A DNA stretch of 64,000 nucleotides. Origin: Epichloe hybrida (lineage: Eukaryota; Ascomycota; Sordariomycetes; Hypocreales; Clavicipitaceae). The notes beneath the pieces are model-generated. The model did not search any database. It was given only the letters and a program-made list of their open reading frames with translations, and was not told where the DNA came from. Positions 23,402 to 35,342 of this stretch are shown here, one piece after another. Where the stretch lies: contig JAFEKR010000002.1 of the NCBI GenBank assembly GCA_019022495.1, positions 3,162,001-3,226,000 on the forward strand, given 5' to 3'. The stretch's first letter is position 1, and every line of letters begins with the position of its first letter. A program made the translations under genes and the position numbers.

Positions 23402-24768
23402 CTATCCCTTTGGGGAGGCACTCCATAATCCTTTGCTCGTTTGAATAATCTTGTTTGATGGATGGCCGGGTTGTAGGGATGGGGGAACGCTGGTGGCAGC
23501 GGCAGCGGCAGTGGCAGTGGCAGTGGCATTGGCATCACGCATGGGGACGTCTGTATCGTGCTGTGTGCCGTAGCCGCTGTCTTCTTTACCAAAGCAGATG
23601 CCGCTGTCGCCTTTCCGCGCGGCACCATTGCCTTGGGAACCAAGGTTACCGACGCCTCGGTCTGGCTCTTTGGAGCGGGCGCCGTCCATGAGATGCTGTG
23701 CTTCGCGGAGCTTGTTGATGGCGCGGACGGTGTCGATGGCGGCGTGGAGGGTGCGTCGGGCGTTGAAGTTCTTCTTGATGGTGGGCAGGAGATTCTCGCC
23801 TGCGCCATCGGTCGAGGTTTGGGCGGCGACGAAGGGGTGCTGGAGGGCTTCGTGGGCTGTGATGCGTTTGGTGTGGTCGATGGTCAGACACCGACGGATG
23901 AAGTCTTGGGCGTGGCTGGAAACCCCGCGCCAGTACTCTACAGGTGTGAAGCTGTAGTCGGCGTTGAGTATGGCTTGCATTTCTTCAAAGTCGGAGTCCC
24001 GATCAAACGGGGTGTATCCGCAGAGCAGAAAGTATGTGATTACCCCGACGGCCCAGAGGTCGACAGGCTTGCCGTGGCCCGTCTTTTTGAAGATTTCGGG
24101 CGCCATGTATCCTGGCGTGCCGCAGGTTGTGGTCAGAACGTGAAACCTTTCCTCGTCCATGATGCGGGATAAGCCGAAATCCGCAATGAGCAAGTCTGCG
24201 TTGTCTTCGGGAGTACGAAAAAGAAGATTTTCGGGCTTGAGATCGCGGTGGACGATGCCGTGATCGTGTAGGTAGGCAACCGCAGAGAGCGTAGCACGAA
24301 TGAGATCAACTGCATCGGATTCGTAATATGACCCCTTGCGGCAGATTCGGTCAAACAGTTCACCGCCGAGAGCCAGGTCCGTCACCAGGTAGAGATTATT
24401 CATCGTTTCAAAATAGTCGACGAGGGTCAGAATGTTTTGGTGGCCCATGGATACTTTCTTGAGCACGGCGATTTCGTTTCGAACCTGCAGGATTGTGCGC
24501 AAGGAAGGCATTGTTAGCCAGGACACGATGGGTGTGAAGAACTTTTTGTGGTTTTGAACAGGGAATATACGGAGACCAAAGCTGACCGACGTACCATATG
24601 CTCGCGCCCTGCCATGAGGCGCTTGTTGATGACTTTGGCCGCGTAGTATCGACCAGTGTCTATATGAACACACTCCTTCACCACGGAATATGAGCCGGCC
24701 CCCAGTGTCTTGCCGACCTTGTATCGACAAGGCTGGATCTGGGGCCGCGAAGGTTGTTGGCCGTCCAT
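23402..24768 (-). CDS. Calcium/calmodulin-dependent protein kinase (CaMKI type, CmkA-like)
   Basis: Exon 1 is 24,768-24,595 and exon 2 is 24,484-23,402, with a 110-nt intron in phase 0; the product is 418 aa. The kinase domain starts near residue 14: Gly loop GAGSYS, catalytic Lys45, HRDLKPEN (Asp139), DFG (160-162) and an activation segment VLTTTCGTPGYMAPE, where Thr177 matches the site phosphorylated by CaM-kinase kinases. The segment NARRTLHAAIDTV..INKLR after the domain is the autoinhibitory and calmodulin-binding region. A low-complexity Ala/Thr stretch precedes the C-terminal SKGLW. In filamentous fungi this kinase links calcium signals to growth and stress responses. A 13-bp repeat array lies upstream (24,962-25,014). 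Confidence 0.95.
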
Positions 24769-24961
24769 CGCTTCGTGTGTCCTATTGTTCCAACCAGCTC
24801 TATGTCGCTTCTGTAGGGAGGGGAAGAAGACTTCAGGTTAGGCCTGGCTAGAGCCTTGCCTCGCAGTTGAAGGCGAGACTCGAACTCTCCGTGGCTAGTC
24901 GATCGATGCGGCGATTGGGCTGTGACTGAGGCTGTGACTGGAGGAGAAGTGGTGTCGCCAA

Positions 24962-25014
24962 GCGGTGTCGTCGTGCGGTGTCGTCGTGCGGTGTCGTCGT
25001 GCGGTGTCGTCGGG
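24962..25014. repeat. 13-bp tandem repeat upstream of the kinase gene
   Basis: GCGGTGTCGTCGT is repeated four times, about 200-250 bp upstream of the kinase ATG, in its promoter or 5' UTR. Confidence 0.8.
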
Positions 25015-25649
25015 CGAAGGGTTCGCGGGTGAATGGCAGTGCCGTATTCTTGTTCCCGACTGACTGACACGCGCTGATCCGCAGCTATTTCACGCCCAAA
25101 TCCCAATGTAGTTTCGTTGTCGTCCGTGGTGATTTAGCAAGAAAGGCCAGTTCTGACACTTTACCAATTTATTTATTTACCTGCACAGAAATAATATGGG
25201 ACCACCCAGCCAGCCAGCTGGGCTGTGTTTCAGTGTTTCACCACCCCAAACGCAGCGGGTCGTTGATGAGCCGCCAATGCTGCTGCGCCGGCACTTCGAT
25301 GTTGAGTAGATTGTTATTAATAACGAGAGCCGACTAAGTTTTGGGCAACAGGGACTCTTATAATCTGTCGAGCATTCGAAAGAACGACATGGTTGGCAAA
25401 CTCTGTTTTCTTGTCTTGCCTCTTTGGACCTCATGCTTTGTTCTGTCAACAGCTCCTGTGTCACTTAATGTCTATAATTTGGGGTTTTCCTATTTGCAAA
25501 GAACCTTCTCTGTAAAACTTGTACGTAAATGTGAAATCTCTAATGCACTGGCCATATAATCCCCCCCCCTTCCCCGGAGGACCAAGCGGTACGAAGCGGC
25601 ACTTGACATGACTTCTCATCAGATCATGGTTGAAAAGACAGGTCAGTCG

Positions 25650-26363
25650 TCAGCCTGGCGGGCCCTTTCGCGACTGTTTCTTTGCACTTGCGAACTTCTT
25701 TTGCTTGATGCGAGAATCATGAAAACGTTTCTCTCTAATACAACATCAGTACGATCATCGTCGAGCCTATACAACGAAACGAGGAGAACTCACATTGTCT
25801 CATATTTCTTCTTCTTTTCGTTGCTTGTCTCTCCTGGCGTATTCGCCTGGTAAATGCGCGTGATTTCATCAACAAGCTTTTGCCGGTTTTCATTCATGTT
25901 GGCAGTCCTGGAACGATGGCTCTGATTCTGAAAAGTGAGAGAGTCATTGTTTGCAACGTAGTACTTTGAAGATCGAATGCTGCCATGTAGATTCTTGGGC
26001 AATGCGGATAGAAGCTCTCCCACACGGTAGATAGTCGTGGCCTTTGTTTCAGTCCTAACACAGATCAATGTGAGTGGTTTGATAGCTCACATGGCCATCA
26101 GGCATATTCGTTGCATCTTACTTGTTGACATGCTGTCCGCCGGGGCCACTCGACCGGGCATAAGTGGTGCACCCTCTTGGCAAGTTGGACGGATCAAATG
26201 TTTGAAACCAGCTTCTAGCCTCATTCAAACACTCTCGATCGAAATGTGCATCGAATGCATCATAACGCTTCAATCTGATAGTGTTGACATGGGCGAGCCT
26301 TCTCGCCGAGGGCCGTGTAGCAGCCAAAAGTTGACGTGAGCCATTGAAAAATTTGCTAGCCAT
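25650..26363 (-). CDS. Mitochondrial ICT1/Pth4-type peptidyl-tRNA hydrolase
   Basis: Three exons: 26,363-26,122, 26,054-25,794 and 25,734-25,650, with introns of 67 and 59 nt; the product is 195 aa. The N-terminus is Arg-rich and acid-poor, as in a mitochondrial presequence. The class I release-factor signature SSGPGGQHVNK carries the catalytic GGQ at 75-77, split from the rest of the domain by intron 1. The C-terminal exon is basic (KKFASAKKQSRKG), like the tail that places ICT1 in the mitoribosomal mRNA channel. This family releases peptides from stalled mitochondrial ribosomes. Exon 3 is too short to appear as an open frame and was found from the donor GTGAGT, acceptor TATTAG and homology. 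The gene is divergent from the Nab3-like gene, with 789 bp between the start codons. Confidence 0.9.
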
Positions 26364-27152
26364 ACTGAAGGCTTACAGTGTTGCCCGTTCACATCATGGC
26401 GTTTGCGTGCATCGGGTTGAGGTGACGTTTGCCTGTGAGAGTTTGCCTGTCAGAGTCAGACTGCCGGAGTCAGACTGCCTGCCAGACTGTCAGACCGGAA
26501 GGAAGGAGCAGGCGGTGCGATAACGAGTCGCTGATAAACTTGAAAAGCGCCCACTGAAGCAAGGCCAATCATCCGAGGCAGACGCCCTGCGCAAGCCCCA
26601 GTCCTGCCTGCGCCCTGCACCTGCCTGCTGCCAACGCCACTTTCCACCTCGAAAAGAACCTTGCCCAACACTTTTTTCTCCTTCAACCTTCTCACCTGTC
26701 AATTACCATCACGGCCGGCGCTTCTCACGAGCTCAATCCGTCCGTCCCTCGTGGTCTCAAACAACTGCGCCTCTGCGTCGAAACCTTGTCGACTCGGTGC
26801 TGCTCTCTGCTCTCACGGCAGTAGCAGCAGCAACAACAACAACAACGCCAGCGCCAGCGTCCTCCCACAGGCCTTGCTGGTCGTTGAATCGCAAACACAG
26901 CTTCAATGGATGTCTTGCACTGTTGCTGAGACCAAACAACACGCCCACCACGTCCGCCCACCACGTCCACCCACCACGTCCACCCCCCACCTCTACCCGT
27001 GAATAAAAAAGCTCTTCCTCCCACTGCAGCCACCAAAGTCTAACGTCCGTCCAGCCAGCCATTAGGCTCGTGGAGTTCCTACCAGAGGCTCTTGTCTCTG
27101 CTTCGCTTTTTTTTTCTTTCTTTTCGGCCCGAGTCACAGCATCTTTGTTTTA

Positions 27153-29937
27153 ATGATAGATCCTGAAGCCGAACTTCAGGTCACTGTCAACGTGTCTCCT
27201 GTATCACCATCACCCGTACACACAGCAGCTCCGCTAGTTGTCCCGGCTCTCCAGGACACTGTCGACACCATTGACGCCATGGTTGCCGCAGCTGTAGGCG
27301 CCACCGAGGCACCTCATGTTAATCCTGTGGTTGATCCTCTGCTCGCCCAGCACACTGAGCACATTGAGCACATTGAGCACACTGAGCACACTGAGCACAC
27401 TGAGCACACTGAGCACACTGAGCACACTGAGCACACTGAGCACACTGACAACGACGATGTCGTAGATGATGACAGCTTCAACGATCCATATGGCGAGGAA
27501 CCAGAGCAGGCCGCTTCGGAGAAGCCCCAGCTTCAACGTGAGCCGTTGGATAGCAACGACGATTACGCCAAAACGTTTGACTCACCTGTCGAACCAGGTG
27601 AGGAAGATGCACATCACAATAAGCACCATGTATCCTCATCAGACCCGCAAGATTCCAACCAAGATTCCACATCACCTGAGCAGTTGAACATCAACCATTT
27701 CTCAGAAACTCATCCTGCTATTGTCCATGACCCAACTGCGACCTCGCCCACAATGCCTACTGCCGCGGATCATCAAGACGCTGCCCAACCTGAATCTGCT
27801 GCCGATGCTTCTGCCCCAGCTCAGCACCATGAGGAAGACCAACGAGAGGAAAGCCAATCAGCCCAGACTAAGCCCAAAGATGGCCCGGAACCTCGTGTTT
27901 CGGAGTCGCAAAACTCATCGTCGCTTGACATCCAGAAGCTCGTGGCTGATCTCACTGCCCAATCTGATGAAACCAAATCCGATCATGATCCATCTGCCCT
28001 CTCGGCAGAATCTGAACCGCCCACGGGTTCTGCATCTCTGCTGTCCTCGACTGCGTTGCCATCTACTTCTTCATTGCCTCCAAGACCTCCCCAACCATAT
28101 TCCGTTTCCCCGTTATATGCAGCGCAGCATCATCCCACTGGAGCAAACTCCAATGCGTCCGCAGCGCATGCAAATTCTGGCCAATCATCCTCATACCATG
28201 CTGGCAGTGCTCCTGGGACATCCACAGATTCCGTCACCAGCCTCCCGCCTCCCCCTGCTAATGGTTTGAATGTCCTGCCGTACTCGGCCCAACCGGCAGC
28301 CGGATATTCCAGTGATCAAAGTCATGATGTAGAGTATCAGCATCATTGGGACCAATTCATGGCTGACGAGAGGCAATATATGTCAGAAGCTAAGTGGGAT
28401 CGATTTCCTGATGGATCCCGTATCTTCATCGGTATGTGCCTACAATCTTCCATTCAGACACGCCCTGGCGTTTTCTGTTCGCTCGACTGACCTTATTCGT
28501 TCTTTCGGCACAGGCAACCTCTCAAGTGACAAGGTGTCTAAACGCGATGTGTTTGACATGTTTTACAAATATGGTAGACTCGCCCAGATTTCTCTAAAGT
28601 CTGCCTATGGATTTGTTCAGTATCATACAGTGGACGAAGGCCGAAGAGCAATGGAAAATGTGCAAGGCGTTGAGATCAAGGGCCGCCGCATTCGTGAGTA
28701 GTACCCTCCAACCGAGGAACGAAATGTCTGAACTAATTTGTGGCTAGATCTTGAGATATCTCGAGTACAGGACAAATCAAAAAAAGAGCGCAATCGGAGC
28801 CCAGATAGAGGCCGCGGCCGTGACACTGGCCGCGATGGCGGAAGAAGGAACGAGAAGCATGGCCAGCAAAGTCGCGATGATTACCGTCCGGGACGCAATC
28901 ACTCGCCTCGTCGCAACGCTTACCACCACTCAAGAGATGGCAACTTTGGCGGCCGGGACCGCAGCTTCAGCGACTCTGGTCGAGGCGGCCGAGGGCGATC
29001 TCGATCCCCCGGATATGGTCGAAACGATCGTGATGCATATCGCAGAAGAAGTCCTAGTCCCCACGGACGGTCACGACATGAGTCTGAACCGGACCTCCCT
29101 CGGCGGTACGGTGCCGATGTGCCAGACGTACAAATCATATTGCAACCCGACATGAGTCGGGACTTTGTGAACTGGGTCGAGGCTGCATTCAAAGCCAAGG
29201 GTTTGAAAACAGAGGTTATGTACCTGCACCCTCGGTTCCCCAAAGATCAAGTTGTACAGCGCCAGGCGGCTGAGGGTGTGCATGCTGTGGTGGATCTGGA
29301 CATTCATGCTCAGAATTCGGGTAGGATTCCCGCACAGGTGTTCGACCGGTCAAATGGCAATAACAACGTACGCTTCGACCAATATGTGAACCTCGATCCT
29401 GGCACCGCTGCTGAAGTAATACTTCGCGCGAAAGGCTTGGCTGCTGCTGCCGTTGTTAACTACAGCCAGGCATATGGCGTTCCTGGTGCCTTTCAGAATC
29501 CGTACGGCGCCAATCCCCAGCAACCCACATACAATGGAGCACCGAGATCAGGCGCATACCCTCAGCAGCAACCACCACCTGCCACATCCGCAGCTGACCT
29601 TGCCAGTCTCGTGGGCCAAGTTGACAATGCAACGCTTCAGCGATTACTCTCGACAATGCAGGGCCAAGGAGCTGCGCCACCAGGAGCTGGAGTCTATGGC
29701 CATGGCAATCCCGCCACCCATCTTCCAGCTTCTACTCCTCAGGTGGATATCCAAGCTATATTGGGCAGTTTGGGTGGAAGTACTCAACAGCATGCACCAC
29801 CCGCTCAAGTTCCATATGGGGCTTCCTATGGAGGACTACAGGCAAATGGAGGTAACGCGAAGCCAACTGGGAGCAACGGAGACGCTACTTCTCAAGTACA
29901 AAACATTATGGCACAATTAGCGCGCTACAGACAGTGA
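27153..29937 (+). CDS. nab3: Nab3-like nuclear RNA-binding protein (RRM)
   Basis: Exons 27,153-28,431, 28,514-28,693 and 28,748-29,937 encode 882 aa. The acidic N-terminal region contains a run of Thr-Glu-His triplets (about residues 67-98). A single RRM (about 421-490) has RNP2 IFIGNL, split by intron 1, and RNP1 AYGFVQY; intron 2 falls at its end. An Arg/Ser/Gly-rich linker follows, then DVQIILQPDMSRDFVNWVEA, resembling the C-terminal region of Nab3, and a Gln/Pro/Ala-rich tail. In yeast Nab3 works with Nrd1 and Sen1 to terminate noncoding transcripts. Orthology rests on domain order; I cannot exclude another RRM protein of similar build. The leader has poly-CAA/CAG and CCACGTC(CA/CG) repeats. 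Confidence 0.8.
27351..27448 (+). repeat. In-frame 9-bp repeat (Thr-Glu-His) in Nab3-like gene
   Basis: CACACTGAG and close variants (CACATTGAG at the start) repeat about eleven times in frame. Confidence 0.9.
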
Positions 29938-30342
29938 GCAAGATTGGCTGTTTCATCCTTTTTGGATTTGGGGGGCGGTGGCACTGATGAGCCCTATATT
30001 CTTTAGCGAAAATCCAGTATGTGCAGCAATGATTGTAGGTCAATCATTGATGATATCATGAGTCGATACCAACACGAGCAGGATTACCGAAAGAAGAAAG
30101 AAGACTTTGCAGTTGAGAGGATTAGTCCATGACCAAGGTTCCAGGCGGCGAGCTAGGTTAGATGAGATTCTGAGACACTGAATTGAACCCCATTACAGAA
30201 GATTTGTGATGTAGTATGTTGACCTCATCCAAAGTGTTTGTATTGTCCAACGCACGCTGTAGACTGGCGACATTCTTATTGCTGTTTCACTTCTGTGATT
30301 GAATACAGCTCATCATGTCGCAAAACTTGCGTTGTAGAGAAT
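29938..30342. other. Convergent intergenic region
   Basis: About 400 bp lie between two stop codons; the region presumably holds two 3' UTRs. Nothing else is seen. Confidence 0.5.
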
Positions 30343-32163
30343 TTACCAACCAAAGGTCTCGCTGTGCCACCAAACTCTCCGTCCCTTCCTCGCCCATGGC
30401 CCGACCTTTTGTCTGACTTCTTTCGTCATATTCAAAGGACCACACACAATAACGGCAACTGAATCACTCGAACCTTGGCGGAAAATGTCGTCTACAATCT
30501 TGTCGAAATCAGGTCTCTTGCGATTTTGTTTAGACGCTACGCGGCGGCTGCTCCGGCGCAGTTGAGACAATTCCACGTCGCCACCAGCAGCAGCGCCTTC
30601 TCTATCATCTGCCACCCCCATATCTCCTGTCAGGAAAAGCTGTATGCTCGGGTCCTCGAGCACACTCCTCCCGGTTGTCGCGTCTGAAACAGCCCATGTG
30701 GCGTCTCCGGCACCGCGAATGGCCCAGATGAGCTGGAGTTTGGCCGAGGGCAGTTCACTCTGTAGGGCATGATAAATGGGCAGCGTGAACGTGGCACCCA
30801 CTCCGCCGGAAACGAGAAGCACCCTGCTAGGTCCCCAGCTAAGTAAATCGCCGAAGCGCGCGGCCATGGTGCCGTATGGCCCCTCGATGCCCAGAACGGT
30901 CTTGCGAGTCTCCATGGTCGGTTGAGAGGCAGCAGAAGAGAAGGCCGAGAGAATGTTGGTCATGGGTCCACTCCGGATACGGGCAACGAAGCTGATGGTA
31001 CCATGTCGCTCGTCAACAGCAGCTACTGTGAGCGGGTTGTGGAGATAGTCCACGACGCCAGACTTGGACGCCGGGACGGTGATGGTTCGAGAGGAGGGCG
31101 GAATGCTCAGGTAGATGTGTGAGCCGGGAATGGTACGAAAATTGGCAAGTTTGTGTGCGGGTATTGAAGACGTGATCTTTACGAGGGCCGTCCCGGTGAT
31201 AGTTTCCAGAGTGGAGGGTGCATGGATGGTGGTGACGCGACGGACAGCCAGGTCAGCGATGAAGATGACCACCGCCTCGATAATGAAGAAGCGAGCCGAC
31301 GAAGCATGGAAAAAAAGCAGCACGGGCATCAGCATGGCCACGACCAGGTGCGTGACGAAGAAGATGCGGTAGGAATACTTCCTAACAGCACGCGTGGCTG
31401 TTGCAGCTATTCCATGGAACCCGAGGGAGGCAACGACGCCACAGAATACGACGGGGCTGAAGATGCGTCTCAGCCAGATGCCCGCGTAGATGAAGTAGGC
31501 GTTGTAGAGGATCAAGTGGAGGAGGAGAAGACCATAGATTATGCGGCCCAGGACTCTGTGGTAGCGGTTGATGTGCTCGTGGGAGGAGCGGAATGCCCAG
31601 GCGAAAGGGTTCAGGGCTTTTAGAGCAAGAAGATACTGGATGGGCAGTTGGGATACGGCGATGGCGCCCAGTCTCTTGGTGAGGTGGAAATAGTCTTGGT
31701 TCTTCTCGGTCAGCCAGGTGAAGGCGGAAGATATATAGGGTCAAGGCCACATCTTACCGTTGCCTGTTCCCTTGACAGTCAAGACAAGCAGCCATGCCGT
31801 CCAGAGCGCACCGATGACCCATTCATCCCACTGGCCGCAGTGAGAGCCGGCGAAGTAGACATGGTCGCCGAGCCACCATGTGAGTCTCCTCCACTTGACG
31901 GTGATCTCGGAGGCTGAGGCTGAGCCCTGCTGGTGTGCTCTCACCACGGGTGATCTGGGGACAGGTGCGTACCGGCCTTGCTCGTTGGACGCCGAGGCCC
32001 GGCCGGCTTGGTACACGACACGCCGGGAGACGCGGTAAAGAAGAAATGCAAGCGCTGGTGCGAGGGCCGAATAGTGGGCAAGGCACGCATAAAAGTCGAG
32101 AGCCTGGCGTCGTAGCTGCTTTTCTTCATGGGAAAGGGCTGGAAACCCGTATGGCCAGCCCAT
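30343..32163 (-). CDS. Ferric-chelate reductase-like flavocytochrome
   Basis: Exon 1 is 32,163-31,758, the intron 31,757-31,695 (63 nt) and exon 2 31,694-30,343; the product is 585 aa. Multiple membrane segments include two H-x13-H heme pairs (HRVLGRIIYGLLLLH and HLVVAMLMPVLLFFH), the arrangement that holds the two b-type hemes of ferric reductases and NADPH oxidases. The cytosolic part has a nucleotide-binding GIEGPYG and LLVSGGVGATFTLPI, and ends in a conserved aromatic tail. The usual FAD-site HPFT is replaced by NPLT. The family carries electrons from NADPH across the membrane to ferric chelates. The gene is divergent from SHMT, so start codons are 396 bp apart. The first in-frame ATG gives the conserved MGWPYGF start. 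Confidence 0.9.
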
Positions 32164-32559
32164 GACGAGTTGTACATTCAACTTGGGCAGTACGGATTAC
32201 GGACTATTACGTGTGCGTGGAACTGGGAACGTGGTTGAGCGAGGCCGGGCAGGCGCCGTTTTCACGTGGCGCTCATTGGCCAGCGCCGATTGCGAGCCCC
32301 TCCTCCATGGTGCAGCATTGGTGCTCCATGGTCGCTCCTTCTCTCACCCAAACGACAAAGACCCCGCTACAAGCCTACAACCACCCCACCGCCACTGCCT
32401 CCATCCCCCGATCTCGCCCCGCCAGTTTTTTTCCTCTGCTACACTTTTTGTTTATCCCTCGTTCTCTCATCCACACCTTCGCATTGGGCTTTCAATATTC
32501 TAGTCCAACCCTCTTACTTTCCCTTCTCGATACCCCTTCTACATATACAAGTATTCACC
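32164..32559. promoter_or_regulatory. Shared divergent promoter, ferric reductase / SHMT
   Basis: The 396 bp between the two ATGs contain CACGTG at 32,263-32,268 and an inverted CCAAT box (ATTGG) at 32,275-32,279, seven bases apart. The SHMT side turns C/T-rich (32,385-32,530), as is usual in leaders of strongly expressed fungal genes. Factor binding is inference. Confidence 0.5.
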
Positions 32560-34284
32560 ATGTCGTCCGACTACGCCCTGTCTTCCGCTCACAAGGAGGT
32601 CCGTGACTGCCCCGCCCATGAATGGAACAGCGTGATGATGACGCGCACGCATTGAAGAGAGAATTGCCAGGCTAACAGACCTTGTGTTGTTTAGATGCTC
32701 GAGAAGTCCCTTCTCGCGTCTGATCCTGAGGTGGCTTCCATCATGGTACGCTTCACGTGTTGATTGCAAAGACTTTCGACAAAATCCTTCCGACTTCGCA
32801 GGCATGCTAACAGTCCCCCTCTGCAGAGCGACGAAATCCAGCGTCAGCGAGAGTCCATTGTCCTCATTGCCTCCGAGAACATTACCTCACGTGCTGTTTT
32901 CGATGCTCTCGGCTCTCCCATGTCTAACAAGTACTCTGAGGGTTACCCAGGTGCTCGTTACTACGGCGGCAACCAGCACATTGACCAGATTGAGCTACTT
33001 TGCCAGCGCCGTGCTCTTGAGACTTTCCACCTCGACTCGGAGAAGTGGGGTGTCAATGTCCAGTGCTTGTCCGGCAGCCCTGCCAACCTGCAGGTCTATC
33101 AGGCTATCATGCCTCCTCACGGCCGTCTCATGGGTCTTGACCTTCCCCACGGTGGCCATCTTAGCCACGGCTACCAGACTCCTCAGCGAAAGTAAGATAC
33201 TACTGCCACCTTGCCTATGAATTAGGCCGCTGGTATTCAGCATTGTCAGAAAAAAAGTCGTTACTGACTGATCCGTTTCTTCTTCTCTTATAGGATCTCT
33301 GCCGTTTCAACCTACTTTGAGACCATGCCCTACCGAGTTGACCTTGAGACTGGCATCATCGATTATGACCAACTCGCCAAGAACGCTATCCTCTACCGAC
33401 CCAAGGTCCTCGTCGCCGGGACCTCGGCTTATTGTCGTTTGATTGACTATAAGCGCATGCGGGAGATTGCTGACTCTGTCGGTGCTTACCTTGTTGTCGA
33501 TATGGCCCATATCTCCGGTCTTATCGCCGCCGAGGTCATCCCCACTCCTTTCCAATATGCCGATATCGTTACCACGACTACGCACAAGTCCCTCCGTGGC
33601 CCTCGCGGTGCCATGATTTTCTTCCGCAAGGGAGTCCGCTCAGTTGACGCCAAGACTGGGAAAGAGACCCTTTATGATCTCGAGGGCCCCATCAACTTCT
33701 CCGTCTTCCCCGGTCATCAGGGTGGTCCTCACAACCACACCATTACTGCCTTGGCCGTTGCCCTGAAGCAGGCCCAGACACCAGAATTTAAGGCGTATCA
33801 GGAGAAAGTTGTATCCAATGCAAAGACTCTGGAGAAGACTTTCAAAACTCTTGGTCACAAACTCGTCGCCGACGGAACTGACAGCCACATGGTGCTTGTT
33901 GACCTTCGGCAGCACAGCCTGGACGGTGCTCGTCTTGAGGCTGTTCTTGAGCAGATCAACATTGCTTGCAACAAGAACTCTATTCCCGGTGACAAGAGCG
34001 CTTTGACCCCCTGCGGTATCCGTATCGGTACACCAGCCATGACGAGCCGTGGTTTCGGCGAGAGTGACTTTGAGCGCGTTGCCAAGTACATTGACGAGAG
34101 TATCAAGATCTGCAAGGACGTCCAGGGTGCCCTCCCTAAGGAAGCCAACAAGCTGAAGGACTTCAAGGCCAAGATTTCTAGCGGTGAGGTCACTCGCATC
34201 ATTGAGCTTCGCAAAGAAATCTCTACTTGGACCAGCGCCTTCCCTCTGCCGGTTGAGGGCTGGCGTTTGGATGCTGGCGTCTAG
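32560..34284 (+). CDS. shm2: Serine hydroxymethyltransferase, cytosolic type
   Basis: Four exons: 32,560-32,598, 32,695-32,745, 32,827-33,191 and 33,294-34,284; the product is 481 aa, normal for the family. It converts serine and tetrahydrofolate to glycine and 5,10-methylene-THF using pyridoxal phosphate. Conserved blocks include [36 protein letters not shown], and [13 protein letters not shown] with the PLP lysine at 250. The N-terminus ([13 protein letters not shown]) lacks a mitochondrial presequence, so this is the cytosolic isoform. The first two exons are tiny (13 and 17 codons) and were placed from the conserved MLEKSL and DPEVASIM segments. Confidence 0.95.
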
Positions 34285-35342
34285 ACGTTCAGCATACCTC
34301 AGAAACACACGTGCTTAGGACCGACGGAAGCATGATGACATGAAGGGGAGTCAAGAAAATGTTGGAGAGTCGAAACTCTACACGAGGGGAAATTTAACAT
34401 GGATCAGGCCAAACGGCGAATGTTCAACAACTTGCATTTTACAGGCTGGCGCAACTGATATTTATTCATCTTTTACAAACTTGGCGAAGCTATTTCGATT
34501 TCGCTGTGTCATTTGTTTCATGTATTGGAAAGGTTTCCGAGAGGTTAGGAGTTGTCGGCGACAACTGGCTTCAACTTGGAAAAACAAACGAGGTGGAATA
34601 TCATCCATACTCGCTCACAGAGGCGCTCAACGCTCCGAGTGAGATAATGCTTATCTGACTGTGAATAGACAAGCTAATTCCCATTGCACATGTTGTGTTG
34701 CAATTTTGTCTTTGGTGCGCTTACTCCATGTGTGAAGGTCCTTGCATCGCCGTGGCCGCAAACGTGCTCGTTAGCAATGTGTACCAAACACCATCATCGG
34801 TTCGCTTAGACCCTTCCATATCCGCAATCAGTTCAACACGCCACATGCACGAACGCTTTTTATAGGCTCGTGTACAAATATATTGACAATACAATAGTGG
34901 CACGAAAGTACGCAACCTCACGCCTCGTTTGACCCAAGGTTTTTCTCAAAACACCCGCCCCCCCCCCTCCCCTTTCTAAATTAAAACAACCTTGTAAGTT
35001 TTCTTGGTCTGCTTTGAGAAATAAAATAGAAGTGAGGATAGAAGAATGAGAGAAGACAAGTCAAAAGCCCTGACCCACCAAAAACTTTCATAAAACAGGG
35101 ACAAAGATGATGATGTGAAAAAAAAAAGACGGAGCAGCCATTGAATCAACGTGACGCCTCGCACCCTGGATATTCAATGGGTTAAGAACAGCAGTCGCTA
35201 TATGTACTTTCCCTAGCCAGTGAAAGGAACAAAATCAGATGAAGGAGACGGCATAGTCCTCCACGGATATCTAACTATATATATATATGTATATATATAT
35301 GTATATACAAGGGAGAAGGGGGGGAGGGGGGGAGGGGACGCT
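34285..35342. other. Convergent intergenic region
   Basis: This lies between the SHMT stop and the Spt7 stop. It has a C-run (34,962-34,974), an (AT)n/TATATG tract at 35,277-35,308 and a G/A-rich run to 35,336. No coding signal is seen. Confidence 0.5.

Noticed and set aside
23558..24172. 204-aa open frame on the plus strand
   Set aside because: Antisense shadow of the CaM kinase coding exon.
27234..27536. 100-aa minus-strand frame with Val-Leu-Ser repeats
   Set aside because: Antisense of the Thr-Glu-His repeat in the Nab3-like gene.
33640..34308. 222-aa minus-strand frame
   Set aside because: Antisense of the highly conserved SHMT exon 4; codon-bias shadow.
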